A stretch of DNA of 64,000 nt from Lachnospiraceae bacterium (GCA_028692975.1 JAQUWF010000001.1:1-64000); one strand, 5' to 3'; positions 43,550 through 52,567 are shown, counted from the stretch's first letter. The notes: generated by a model from the letters alone, not told the origin. Made by a program: numbers and translations.

Positions 43550-44992
43550 ATGAATTATTCGATTATTACCTATATATTAGGCTGGGTGCTGATGTTTGAG
43601 TCTTTTTTCATGGCACTGCCCTGTGCGGTTGCGGCTATTTATGGGGAAAAGGAAGGGTACGCCTTTCTTATTGTTGGCCTGATCTGCTTTGCCCTTGGAT
43701 TTGCAAGGACAAGGAAAAAGCCAAAGAATGTTGTGTATTTTGCCAGAGAGGGTTTCGTTACCGTAGCGCTCAGCTGGATTGTCATGAGTATTTTCGGGGC
43801 ACTGCCCTTTGTTATAAACGGAGATATTTCAAACTTTACGGATGCATTGTTTGAGACTATATCCGGATTCACCACTACAGGCGCCAGTGTCCTGTCGGAT
43901 GTGGAGGCACTGTCCCATGCCAGCCTGTTCTGGAGGAGCTTTACCCACTGGATTGGTGGTATGGGTGTATTCGTTTTCCTGCTGGCTGTGCTGCCGATGG
44001 TGGGCGGCTACAACATGCACCTTATGCGTGCGGAGAGTCCGGGCCCATCCGTTGGCAAACTGGTGCCGCGTATGAAAGATACGGCGAAAATCCTGTACAT
44101 CATTTATTTTGCTATGACTGTGGTGGAGATCATTTTGCTGCTCTGCGCCAAGATGCCGTTGTTTGACGCATTGACTACGTCCTTCGGTACAGCTGGTACC
44201 GGTGGTTTCGGTATTAAGAATGCCAGCATGAGGGACTATTCCCTGTCGATCCAGATGATCGTGACAGTGTTTATGGTTCTTTTTGGGGTGAATTTTAATG
44301 CGTATTATGTTTTACTATTAGGAAAGCATAAAGGCAGTATCTTTAAAATGGAAGAAGTACGCTGGTATCTGGGGATTATCGTGGCTTGTATTGCCATCAT
44401 TACCTTCAATATCGCGGATGTTTTCGGCGGTTTCCTGAAGGCATTGCCCCAGGCATCCTTTCAGGTGGCTTCTATTATAACGACGACGGGATTCTCCACG
44501 ACGGATTTTGACCTGTGGCCGCAGTTGTCCAAGACCATACTGGTGGTCATCATGTTTATCGGAGCTTGCGCCGGCAGTACCGGAGGCGGTATCAAGGTGT
44601 CCCGTATCATTATTCTGCTCAAGAGTGTGAAGCAGGAAATGAGTTATTTTGTACATCCGCGCAGCGTGAAGGCTATCAAGATGGATGGAAAGGCCCTGGA
44701 TAAAAATACTGTGCGTGCAGTCAGTGCATTTCTGGTCACTTATGTAATTATCTTCGGTGGATCCATGTTCATACTGGCTTTTGATAATCTGGATATGGTT
44801 ACGAACTTTACGGCCATCGCCGCTACCTTCAACAATATCGGCCCCGGACTGGAACTGGTTGGACCAACCGGAAACTTTGGCGTATTCTCGCCTTTAGCCA
44901 AGTATGTGCTCATGTTCGACATGCTGGCCGGACGTCTGGAATTGTACCCGATCCTGCTGCTATTTACACCTTCCGTATGGAGGAGGAGCTGA
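43550..44992 (+). CDS. trkH: Trk potassium uptake channel subunit TrkH
   Basis: A 480-residue membrane protein that forms the K+ pathway. Selectivity-filter-like loops occur in the expected repeats: TISGFTTTGASV, TSFGTAGTGGFGIKN, ITTTGFSTTDF and AATFNNIGPGLELVG. A GACAGSTGGGIKVSRI segment matches the conserved helix-break region. It works with the preceding TrkA. A strong terminator follows. The C-terminus (TPSVWRRS) is family-typical. Confidence 0.94.
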   Translation: MNYSIITYILGWVLMFESFFMALPCAVAAIYGEKEGYAFLIVGLICFALGFARTRKKPKNVVYFAREGFVTVALSWIVMSIFGALPFVINGDISNFTDALFETISGFTTTGASVLSDVEALSHASLFWRSFTHWIGGMGVFVFLLAVLPMVGGYNMHLMRAESPGPSVGKLVPRMKDTAKILYIIYFAMTVVEIILLLCAKMPLFDALTTSFGTAGTGGFGIKNASMRDYSLSIQMIVTVFMVLFGVNFNAYYVLLLGKHKGSIFKMEEVRWYLGIIVACIAIITFNIADVFGGFLKALPQASFQVASIITTTGFSTTDFDLWPQLSKTILVVIMFIGACAGSTGGGIKVSRIIILLKSVKQEMSYFVHPRSVKAIKMDGKALDKNTVRAVSAFLVTYVIIFGGSMFILAFDNLDMVTNFTAIAATFNNIGPGLELVGPTGNFGVFSPLAKYVLMFDMLAGRLELYPILLLFTPSVWRRS

Positions 44993-45003
44993 CGAACGAT
45001 AGG

Positions 45004-45056
45004 AACCGCAAAACGGCGATTGTAAAGATCGCAAAAACGTTTTGCGGTTTTTCTTT
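45004..45056 (+). terminator. Terminator after trkH
   Basis: AACCGCAAAACG (45004-45015) pairs with CGTTTTGCGGTT (45038-45049), then TTTCTTT. Confidence 0.9.
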
Positions 45057-45160
45057 AACTTCTTGCATAATTACAGGCATGGAGTTATAATGTAACCAGA
45101 ATTTTATATTTTTGTAACATTTAGGGGAGTAACAGAGGATACAAGAATAAGGGGAAGACT

Positions 45161-47611
45161 ATGAGAACAAGAAAGACGACGCAAAGAGTCATTTGCCTGC
45201 TGCTCATAGTGGCGATGACATGCACCGGATTACCGGCTTCTGTGTTCGGGGAGACGGCACAGGAAACGACGGTTCCGGAAATCACAACGACTTTGGATAC
45301 TGCGGAGACGCAGACAGAGCCTACGGCCACACCGCAGGAGACACCACAAGAGACGCCGCAAGAGACGCCACAGGAACCGCCAGAAGAGGAACAACCGAAT
45401 ACCGTAGTGGAGACCACGCCGGAGCAGACACCAGAGCCGGTCAAGGAAACCATGAAGCAAGGCTGGGTAACCAATGAAGATGGTACGTGGTCTTTTTATA
45501 ATGAAAAAGGCGAGAAAACCACAGGCTGGCAGTTCGTGTTCGGAAAATGGTATTACATGAAGCCGGAGACTGGTATTGCGGCATCTGCGGAGACGATGGA
45601 TATCGATGGAAAGAAATACCGTTTCAAGAAATCCTGTGAGATGGTCAAAGGCTGGGCGGTGGAAGACGATGTCTGGTACTATGCCAATGGCAGCGGCCAT
45701 TTGTATCTGGGTTGGAAGATATACAATAATGAATGGTATTACATGAATGAAAAAACAGGCGCCATGTGTGTGAATCAGTGGGTGGATAATGACCGGTATT
45801 ATATGAACGCTGTCGGGCATATTTCCACAGGCTGGGTTCTGGATCAGGAGACGGGCGCATGGTATTACATGAACAAGAGTGGTTTGGCTGCACCGGGCTG
45901 GCTGAGATATAGTGGACAGTGGTACTATATCCAGAATAATGGTCTGATGACCACCAGTGCCTGGGTATATGTGGGCGGTGCCTGGTATTATATGAAAGAC
46001 AATGGCTACATGGCGACGGGCTGGCTGCATCTGGATAATACATGGTATTATCTGAATAGCGGCGGAAATATGGCGACGGGCTGGCTGAAATTGGGAAATA
46101 CTTGGTATTATCTGAACAGCAGCGGCGCCATGGCCACAGGCTGGTTGAAATTGGGGAATACATGGTATTACCTGAACAGCAGCGGCGCTATGGCGACGGG
46201 CTGGCTGCATCTGAACAATGACTGGTATTATCTGAACGGCAGCGGTGCCATGGCGACAGGCTGGCTCAAACTGGGTAACACCTGGTATTATATGAATGGC
46301 AGCGGTTCTATGGCCACGGGCTGGGTAGGCGAGTATTATATGACCGAATCAGGAGCCATGCTTACCAATAATGTTGTGAAAAATAACGACATCTGGTATT
46401 ACGTGGGCGCTTCCGGCAAAAAGGACGGCACCGGCTGGAAAACAGTCGGAGACAAAAAGTATTATGTGAACAGTGATCACAGTTGTGCTACGGGCTGGAA
46501 AAAAGCAGGAGCCAGCTGGTATTATATGGACCCTGCCACGGCTATTATGAAGACAGGCTGGCTGCAGATCGGAAGTACTTACTACTATATGAATGGCAGT
46601 GGTGTTATGGCAACAGGCTGGCAGCACGTGTTTGGCAAATGGTATTATCTGAACGGCAGCGGCGCTATGGCAACAGGCTGGGTGGACGTAAGCGGCAAAC
46701 GGTATTATCTGGATGGATCAGGAGCCATGCTGACCGGCTGGCAGCAGATTGATAGTCTGTGGTACTACTTCTATGCAGATGGCTCTATGGCGAGGAATAC
46801 GACCATCGGAGTATATTATGTGAATTCCGAGGGTGTCTGGAAGCAGACTTCTGCCGGAGCTACCGATCCGGGGACGCTTAAATTCAAAGATGTGGCACCG
46901 GGCGGCAAGACCATCAAGAATCTTTTGCAGAATGCCATGAAACCAGTGGCCAATACCCTGTATGTCTGGGGCGGCGGCTGGGACTCGGAGATCGGAGGAG
47001 ATGCAAGACGCATCGGGCCCAATCCACAGTGGAAGACATTCTACGCTACATATGCGGGACATTATGATTACAATAATTACCGCTATTCTTACAAGAACGG
47101 ATTAGACTGTTCCGGCTATGTAGGCTGGGCAATCTACAATACCATCAACACACAAAGCAATAAGAGCAGTGTGACCGTACAGTCTACCACAGTGGCCAAT
47201 TATCTGGTAAATACAAAAGGCTGGGGAGAGCCAGGTATGCTGAAGAATCCAACGGTCTTCCGGCCGGGCGATATCTGCAGTATGGATGGACATGTATATA
47301 TGGTGGTTGGAACCTGCAGTGACGGCAGTGTGGTTATTCTTCATTCGACACCACAGGCAGGTGTGCAGCTGAGCGGTTCACCCGTGCTGAGCACAGGCAG
47401 TCAGAATAGTCAGGCTTATGCACTTGCTAAGAAATACAACGAGAAATATTTTCCAAACTGGGAGTACAATACCCGTTGCGTAGGTGTTGGATATTTCACT
47501 GGAATCACCCGTTGCCGCTGGAAAGTAGATGGCAGTGGTGTTCTGACTGATCCGGATAAATATCTGAATCTGTCAGCAAATCAGGTACTTGCGAATTTAT
47601 TTGGAGAATAG
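45161..47611 (+). CDS. Secreted NlpC/P60 endopeptidase with choline-binding-type repeats
   Basis: An 816-residue wall hydrolase. A signal peptide covers about 1-30. A Thr/Pro/Glu-rich linker with TPQE repeats spans about 45-100. About twenty cell-wall-binding repeats of roughly 20 residues (pattern ATGWLKLGNTWYYLNSSGAM) run from about 100 to 565. The C-terminal domain (about 570-816) is NlpC/P60-like: catalytic Cys in GLDCSGYVGW, then GDICSMDGHVYMVVG and VILHSTPQ with the histidines. It cuts stem peptides or related bonds in peptidoglycan while bound to wall polymers. Direct TGTAAC repeats lie upstream (45091 and 45113). The middle repeats are almost identical in DNA (46021-46330). Confidence 0.92.
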   Translation: MRTRKTTQRVICLLLIVAMTCTGLPASVFGETAQETTVPEITTTLDTAETQTEPTATPQETPQETPQETPQEPPEEEQPNTVVETTPEQTPEPVKETMKQGWVTNEDGTWSFYNEKGEKTTGWQFVFGKWYYMKPETGIAASAETMDIDGKKYRFKKSCEMVKGWAVEDDVWYYANGSGHLYLGWKIYNNEWYYMNEKTGAMCVNQWVDNDRYYMNAVGHISTGWVLDQETGAWYYMNKSGLAAPGWLRYSGQWYYIQNNGLMTTSAWVYVGGAWYYMKDNGYMATGWLHLDNTWYYLNSGGNMATGWLKLGNTWYYLNSSGAMATGWLKLGNTWYYLNSSGAMATGWLHLNNDWYYLNGSGAMATGWLKLGNTWYYMNGSGSMATGWVGEYYMTESGAMLTNNVVKNNDIWYYVGASGKKDGTGWKTVGDKKYYVNSDHSCATGWKKAGASWYYMDPATAIMKTGWLQIGSTYYYMNGSGVMATGWQHVFGKWYYLNGSGAMATGWVDVSGKRYYLDGSGAMLTGWQQIDSLWYYFYADGSMARNTTIGVYYVNSEGVWKQTSAGATDPGTLKFKDVAPGGKTIKNLLQNAMKPVANTLYVWGGGWDSEIGGDARRIGPNPQWKTFYATYAGHYDYNNYRYSYKNGLDCSGYVGWAIYNTINTQSNKSSVTVQSTTVANYLVNTKGWGEPGMLKNPTVFRPGDICSMDGHVYMVVGTCSDGSVVILHSTPQAGVQLSGSPVLSTGSQNSQAYALAKKYNEKYFPNWEYNTRCVGVGYFTGITRCRWKVDGSGVLTDPDKYLNLSANQVLANLFGE

Positions 47612-47629
47612 AGAGATAGGAAGGACAAC

Positions 47630-48700
47630 ATGAAGAAGATTATCAGTTTGCTCTTAATTGGGAGTATGGCATTAAGCCTTGCAGGATGTGGGGAAGATCC
47701 CGATGCAAAAAGATATACATATATTTCCAATGATGCAGGTGTGGAGGATAACTCTTACAATCAGGCATTATGGAGCGGTATTCAGACCTATGCTGCCCAG
47801 GCTGGAAAAAAATGTGCTTTTTTCACACCAGCGAACTCGGACAATGAGAAAGATGATGCGTACAGTAATATTATAAACCAGGCGATCAAGGCCGGAACCA
47901 AGGTGGTGACCATGGCCGGAAACGATATGGAAGCAGTTGCGTTTAAGGCGCAGAAGAAACATACTGGCACAGATTTTATTCTCTTCGACGGCGAGCCGCG
48001 TAGCAAGGAAGGCGAGGATGCCACCATTCGGAAAAATACCTGTGTGGTAACATTTTCCCAGGAGCAGGAAGGCTTTCTTGCGGGATACGCAGCCGTGCAG
48101 GAAGGATATCGAAGCCTTGGATTCATGGGTGGAGAAAAGAACGCGGTCACCACTAAATACGGCAGCGGCTTTATCCAGGGAGCGAATCAGGCAGCCACCG
48201 AACTGGCTCTGGAACAGGGCGCAGTTACCATCAATTATACCTGTGTGGGTGATGACAAATTATCTCCGGCACATATGGATGTGGCTTTGAACTGGTATCT
48301 GGACGGCTGTGAGGCTATATTTGCCAGCGATAAAGAGATTGCCCTGGCTGTGATCAAGGCGGCAGAGGCTACAGACAGAAAAGTACTGTGCGCGGATGTT
48401 GATCAGGCGGGGACCTCGGATACGGTGCTTACCTCGGCGGTAAAAGATTATGCGGGAGCCATTGAATCGCTGCTGAAGAAATACGACAGTGAAGATGAAG
48501 ATGCGTTCCGCGGCGGCGAGAGCATTGTGGTGGATGCGTCCATGCAGGGTGTGGCATTGAATTTTGAGACTTCAAGATTCCAGCTTTTTACACAGGAACA
48601 GTACAACGCCATATATGACCAACTGGCAAAAGGAAGCATCCAGGTATCGGCGGAGGACACGACAGCCAATGCTGGATTGATAACCGTCAATCTTGTGTAA
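47630..48700 (+). CDS. Bmp-family substrate-binding lipoprotein
   Basis: A 356-residue exported lipoprotein. The signal sequence ends in the lipobox LAGC (Cys20). The rest resembles PF02608 basic membrane/nucleoside-binding proteins: a periplasmic-binding fold with YISNDAGVEDNSYNQALWSGI, KAGTKVVTMAGNDME, FSQEQEGFLAGYAAV, SLGFMGGEKN and FASDKEIALAVIKAA. These normally deliver nucleosides to an ABC importer, but no permease or ATPase gene is nearby. It begins 19 bp after the NlpC/P60 gene and is probably co-transcribed. The ligand is unknown; it may act as a sensor or with a distant transporter. Confidence 0.88.
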   Translation: MKKIISLLLIGSMALSLAGCGEDPDAKRYTYISNDAGVEDNSYNQALWSGIQTYAAQAGKKCAFFTPANSDNEKDDAYSNIINQAIKAGTKVVTMAGNDMEAVAFKAQKKHTGTDFILFDGEPRSKEGEDATIRKNTCVVTFSQEQEGFLAGYAAVQEGYRSLGFMGGEKNAVTTKYGSGFIQGANQAATELALEQGAVTINYTCVGDDKLSPAHMDVALNWYLDGCEAIFASDKEIALAVIKAAEATDRKVLCADVDQAGTSDTVLTSAVKDYAGAIESLLKKYDSEDEDAFRGGESIVVDASMQGVALNFETSRFQLFTQEQYNAIYDQLAKGSIQVSAEDTTANAGLITVNLV

Positions 48701-48772
48701 AATTCAGCGAAAAATTGTTACAAAGTTCTAAAAAATTGTGACAATTTTTAGCATGTAATTCATCAGAAGGGG

Positions 48773-48801
48773 TTGCAGTCAGGTCATAAATGTGGTAGTA
48801 T
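48773..48801 (+). promoter_or_regulatory. Promoter of the PcsB-like NlpC/P60 gene
   Basis: TTGCAG (48773-48778) and TAGTAT (48796-48801) are 17 bp apart. TGTTAC, TGTGAC and TGTAAT hexamers lie just upstream (48716, 48737 and 48754). Confidence 0.55.
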
Positions 48802-48862
48802 ATAACGGAATTGATAAATATATTTCGCAAATGTTACAGACAATCAGCATAAGGAGCTAAGA

Positions 48863-50245
48863 ATGAAAAAGAAATTTTTATGCATAGCATTATCTTTAAT
48901 TATAGCAGGGGCACAGATGATTTCAGTTTCAGCGGCTACAGAGTCCGAACTGAAAGCACAGAAAGCACAGACAAGCAGCCAGTTATCCGAGACGAATTCT
49001 AAACTTTCTTCATTGGAAGATAAGCAGGCAGCTATCAAGGCTGAGATTTCATCACTGGATGCAGATCTGGTAAACCTGATGGTTAATATTGATGTGTTGA
49101 AAGATGATATCGCAAATACCGAGACACAGATTTCCCAAAAGGAAGTTGAATTGACCGCAGCAGAAGAAGACAGAGATCAACAGTACGCAGCCATGAAACT
49201 GAGAATTCAGTACATCTACGAGCAGGGCGGAGACGCTACATGGGCAAAACTGTTATTAGAAGCAGAAGACATTACAAGCCTTCTGAACAGAGCAGAATAT
49301 GCACAGAGCATGCATGATTATGATCGTGCCAGCCTGGAAGCATTTGTGAATACCGTAAATGAAATCGCTCAGATAAAGAGTGACCTGGAGTCACAGAAAT
49401 CCGATCTGGAAGGTATGAAAGCAGATCTGGAATTACAGCAGGCTGATCTGGAAACCAAACTGGCGGACAAGAAAGCAACATCCAGTGATTATGATGCACA
49501 GATCGCTAACGCATCTGCACAGGCAGAACAGTTAAGAAATCTGATCGCTCAGCAGACCGCAGAGTTGAACAGACTGGAAGAAGAAAGAAAAGCAGCAGAA
49601 GCAGCCGCAGCAGCGGAGGCAGCAGCTAGGGAAGCGGCAGCAAAAGAAGAATCTGCACAGCAGACCGCATCAGTAAAAGAAGAGCAGAAGACAACATCTA
49701 TAAAGACAGAGGCAGCTGCATCAAATGATGATGATGAAGATGAAGACAATTCAAGCAGTTCGTCAAATTCAAGTAATTCATCAGGCTCAAGCAGTTCATC
49801 AGGATCAAACAGTTCATCAGGTTCAAACAGTTCATCAGGTTCGAATAGTTCATCAGGTTCAAGTAGTTCATCAAGTTCAGGCAGCAGTTCTTCAAGTTCT
49901 GCTACAGGATCTGCAGTTGTAGATTATGCATGCCAATTCGTTGGTAACCCGTATGTATGGGGTGGTACAAGTTTAACAAACGGTGCTGACTGTTCTGGAT
50001 TTGTAATGTCAGTATTTGCACACTTTGGTGTTTCTTTACCACATAGTTCAGGAGCACTTGCAGGTTGTGGCAGAGGCGTATCTTATTCTGAGGCTCAGCC
50101 AGGGGATATCATCTGTTACTCAGGCCATGTGGCAATCTACATGGGCGGCGGTTCTATTGTACATGCCAGCAATGCAAAAGACGGTATCAAGATCAGCGGA
50201 AACGCTGCATACAGAAGTATCGTAGCAGTAAGACGTCTGGTATAG
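48863..50245 (+). CDS. PcsB-like coiled-coil NlpC/P60 hydrolase
   Basis: A 460-residue exported wall hydrolase. A signal peptide covers 1-25. Residues 28-250 form long coiled coils interrupted by LRIQYIYEQGGDATWAKLLL, the pattern of PcsB/CwlO N-domains that dock on FtsEX. An Ala/Glu-rich stretch and an Asp/Glu-Ser linker (SSSGSNSSSG repeats, about 285-345) lead to an NlpC/P60 domain (about 350-460): Cys in NGADCSGFVMSVF, His in YSGHVAIYMGGG, and a third polar residue in IVHASNAKDG. It likely splits septal peptidoglycan. It is followed by its own terminator. Confidence 0.92.
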   Translation: MKKKFLCIALSLIIAGAQMISVSAATESELKAQKAQTSSQLSETNSKLSSLEDKQAAIKAEISSLDADLVNLMVNIDVLKDDIANTETQISQKEVELTAAEEDRDQQYAAMKLRIQYIYEQGGDATWAKLLLEAEDITSLLNRAEYAQSMHDYDRASLEAFVNTVNEIAQIKSDLESQKSDLEGMKADLELQQADLETKLADKKATSSDYDAQIANASAQAEQLRNLIAQQTAELNRLEEERKAAEAAAAAEAAAREAAAKEESAQQTASVKEEQKTTSIKTEAAASNDDDEDEDNSSSSSNSSNSSGSSSSSGSNSSSGSNSSSGSNSSSGSSSSSSSGSSSSSSATGSAVVDYACQFVGNPYVWGGTSLTNGADCSGFVMSVFAHFGVSLPHSSGALAGCGRGVSYSEAQPGDIICYSGHVAIYMGGGSIVHASNAKDGIKISGNAAYRSIVAVRRLV

Positions 50246-50271
50246 AAGCAAGTAACTTACATAAGAGACTT

Positions 50272-50302
50272 AATTGCACATGCGAAAGCATGTGCAATTT
50301 TT
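50272..50302 (+). terminator. Terminator after the PcsB-like gene
   Basis: AATTGCACATGC-GAAA-GCATGTGCAATT is a perfect 12-bp stem with a GNRA-type loop, then TTTTC. Confidence 0.93.
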
Positions 50303-50336
50303 CGGTTATGCGGAGGCTGGAGAAGAGGAGAGATAT

Positions 50337-50849
50337 ATGAGAATAAAAAACAAAATGATGATATGGCTGTTGATGCTTGTTATGGTCAGCAGTGCGGTGC
50401 TGACAGGCTGTACCGATGAGCAGGTAAATTCTGCTATGGATACGGCGGGGAAGATACTGGATGAGGTGGATACGTCAGAAACACCTCCAGAGACGGCACA
50501 GCAGGGTGAGGCCACAGTTGAAGAGAGTGGAACATATATCAGCAAGGATGAGGTTGCGTTATACATTCACCTGTACGATAAGCTTCCAGCGAATTTTATT
50601 ACAAAGAAGCAGGCGGAAAAATTAGGCTGGGACAGCAGCAAAGGAAATCTTCAGGATATTGCACCGGGAAAGAGCATTGGCGGCAGCCGATTCGGGAACT
50701 ATGAAAACCAGTTGCCCGACGGAAAGTACAAAGAATGCGATATTAATTACACGGGTGGCTATCGCGGCGCTGAGCGCATTATTTACTCGGACGAGGGCAA
50801 AATATATTATACCGGTGACCATTATGCAACTTTTGAAGAATTGTACTAG
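50337..50849 (+). CDS. Barnase-family ribonuclease, lipoprotein-anchored
   Basis: A 170-residue exported protein. The signal sequence ends in the lipobox VLTGC (Cys25), so it should be anchored outside the membrane. After a 40-residue acidic linker, residues about 70-170 match barnase along its full length (KLPANFITKKQAEKLGW, KGNLQDIAPGKSIGG, ECDINYTGGYRGAERIIYS, GDHYATF). The four catalytic residues are Glu133, Arg143, Arg147 and His162, each exactly 60 positions after barnase Glu73, Arg83, Arg87 and His102. It should cleave single-stranded RNA. A barstar-like inhibitor follows 8 bp downstream. ATG 50337 follows GAGGAGAG. Confidence 0.93.
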   Translation: MRIKNKMMIWLLMLVMVSSAVLTGCTDEQVNSAMDTAGKILDEVDTSETPPETAQQGEATVEESGTYISKDEVALYIHLYDKLPANFITKKQAEKLGWDSSKGNLQDIAPGKSIGGSRFGNYENQLPDGKYKECDINYTGGYRGAERIIYSDEGKIYYTGDHYATFEELY

Positions 50850-50857
50850 GAGGGCTT

Positions 50858-51121
50858 ATGAGAGAGATCAAGATATATCTGGGACAATTACAGGAAGAAA
50901 GAGCAGCACAGGATATGCTGAAACAGTTGTTTGACTTTCCTCCATATTATGGAAAGAATCTGGATGCCTTTTATGATGCTCTGTCAGAGCTGACTGAGGA
51001 CACGGTGGTCTATCTGGACATGGAATGCGACGGAGAGATCATCCTGTCGGATTATGCGGCGAGAGTCATGCAGGTGCTGCAGGATGCTGCGGAGGAAAAT
51101 GATCGTTTACAATTAAAATAA
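50858..51121 (+). CDS. Barstar-family ribonuclease inhibitor
   Basis: An 87-residue acidic cytoplasmic protein matching barstar in length and layout: FDFPPYYGKNLDAFYDAL corresponds to the barstar binding helix. Asp36, Asp40 and Tyr30 correspond to barstar Asp35, Asp39 and Tyr29; Trp38 is replaced by Tyr39. It should block the ribonuclease encoded just upstream before export. AGGAGG overlaps the stop of the nuclease gene, so the two are translationally linked. Confidence 0.92.
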   Translation: MREIKIYLGQLQEERAAQDMLKQLFDFPPYYGKNLDAFYDALSELTEDTVVYLDMECDGEIILSDYAARVMQVLQDAAEENDRLQLK

Positions 51122-51129
51122 TGATAGGA

Positions 51130-51169
51130 GAACAGCTTCTATGCAGACAACCTGCATGAAGCTGTTTTT
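51130..51169 (+). terminator. Terminator after the barnase-barstar pair
   Basis: AACAGCTTC-TATGCAG pairs with CTGCAT-GAAGCTGTT, then TTTTG. Confidence 0.88.
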
Positions 51170-51213
51170 GCATAAAAAAGAATTTTCAGAAAATTATAAA
51201 ATATTTATATAGC

Positions 51214-51245
51214 AAAAAACACCTGCAATAAATGCAAGTGTTTTT
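51214..51245. terminator. Second terminator hairpin before the Abi gene end
   Basis: AAAACACCTGCA and TGCAAGTGTTTT pair around ATAAA, with A/T runs on each side. It could serve the minus-strand abi gene whose end lies at 51333. The DNA between is AT-rich and empty. Confidence 0.75.
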
Positions 51246-51332
51246 CGACCAGAATACATCTGGCCATCTCTGTATTAGTATATTATCACACGGTAAAAAA
51301 TATTACAAGAGATTTGATAAAATAATGAAAAA

Positions 51333-52342
51333 TTAATAAGTGTCAAATTTATGATACATGCTGTTTATTTTGTTCATGTTTTTGAGAGCGGTCAAATCAT
51401 TTAAATCTTTAATACCCATATGGGAACGAATATTATCAAATGCATTAGTTGGTATTGAAGTTTGTAGTGATAGAAGCATATTTTGGAATTCAGTTATCAT
51501 TTTTTTGAAATCTGAATCTGAAAGATAATATTTAAAATAAACAAGCAAATCAATGATCTTTTTTTCATGATCGCGAGTATAGGTTGGACGCATATTTGTA
51601 AAGAAAATTCAATTATTCTGCCACTTGTTGCATCATTTCGCAGGGTAACTTGCTTGATTGTATATACTCGTTCGTTATGGGCGCAAGAATTTCGAACTTT
51701 TCTCAGCCAATGTAAACTACCAATGAGTAGCTTTACATTATAATATCCATTGGAATCTACCATGTTATAAAGCTTGCAGATAGCATGTGTTACTGCGGGT
51801 TTACTATTACTTAGAACATCAATAAATGTTGAAAAATTTATTACTTTGATCATTATCCAGGTAGGAATTGTATCATGATTATTCATATAGAATTTTACAT
51901 AATCTGAACGGCTACGATTAAGTTCACTATAAGCAGATGATATTGTATTCATCTTATTCTGCAGTTTGCTGGAAGGAGAATAGGCTTTGGAATCATACCA
52001 AGGGATTTTTCCGTTGTCATTACATTGATCAAATTTGTATCCGGTTAGTGTTCTTACTTCTTCTTCAATTTGCGTACTATACCTTAGAAGAAGTATCCTT
52101 AAATCATCATCAAATTTTTTTAACTCATATAAGCCTTTTATGCTGGTATTTGGTATGTAGATATGGTTACCATTAGCATCCGTACCACAAATGAAAGGCT
52201 CTTTGTAGCCATTAACAAGATTAAAATATCCTGACTTGACTAGTAATGTTTTATCAGGAGTATCGTTGCAATCTATTTTTTTGTCAATTCGTAATTTCTT
52301 CATTTGTTGATTGTATGTAAGAAAAGTTTTATCTGATGGCAT
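51333..52342 (-). pseudogene. Abi_2 (AbiD/AbiF-type) abortive infection gene, frameshifted
   Basis: The reading frame starting at 52342 (MPSDKTFLTYNQQMKKLRID...) matches Abi_2 proteins: LLVKSGYFNLVNGYKEPF near the N-terminus, LKKFDDDLRILLLRYSTQIE and the HEPN-like R-x4-H motif RNSCAH (around residue 220). It runs out of alignment after SGRIIEFSLQ; a second reverse frame, 51333-51593, supplies the missing C-terminus (RPTYTRDHEKKIIDLLVYF...). One base added near 51608-51620, in a T-run on the coding strand, restores a single protein of about 335 residues. It may be a genuine mutation, phase variation or a sequence error. The gene is distinctly AT-richer than its neighbours, fitting horizontal acquisition. 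Confidence 0.8.
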
Positions 52343-52461
52343 GGTGAACCTCCTGAAAATAATAATTTTATTATATCAGAAGTAGAACAAAAAATAGATA
52401 GAGACAATGAAATGATTTGGAGGTAGGGAACAAGTTAATATTCGCAAATAATCAGATGATT

Positions 52462-52504
52462 TTAGCACTCGATACTTGACAGTGCTAACAACAAGTGTTA
52501 TATT
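52462..52504 (+). promoter_or_regulatory. CIRCE element and promoter of clpB
   Basis: TTAGCACTC (52462-52470) and CAGTGCTAA (52480-52488), separated by nine bases, form a CIRCE site with one mismatch in the right arm. TTGACA (52476-52481) overlaps it and TATATT (52499-52504) follows after exactly 17 bp. HrcA repression of clpB is expected. Confidence 0.92.
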
Positions 52505-52567
52505 ACAACTAGAACAAAGGAGAAACCTATTTTACTATAGAGAAAAGAATTAAAGGAGGACATTATT

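Noticed and set aside
49725..49922. Plus-strand ORF rich in VHQVQ repeats
   Set aside because: Frame-shifted reading of the Ser/Gly linker of the PcsB-like protein.
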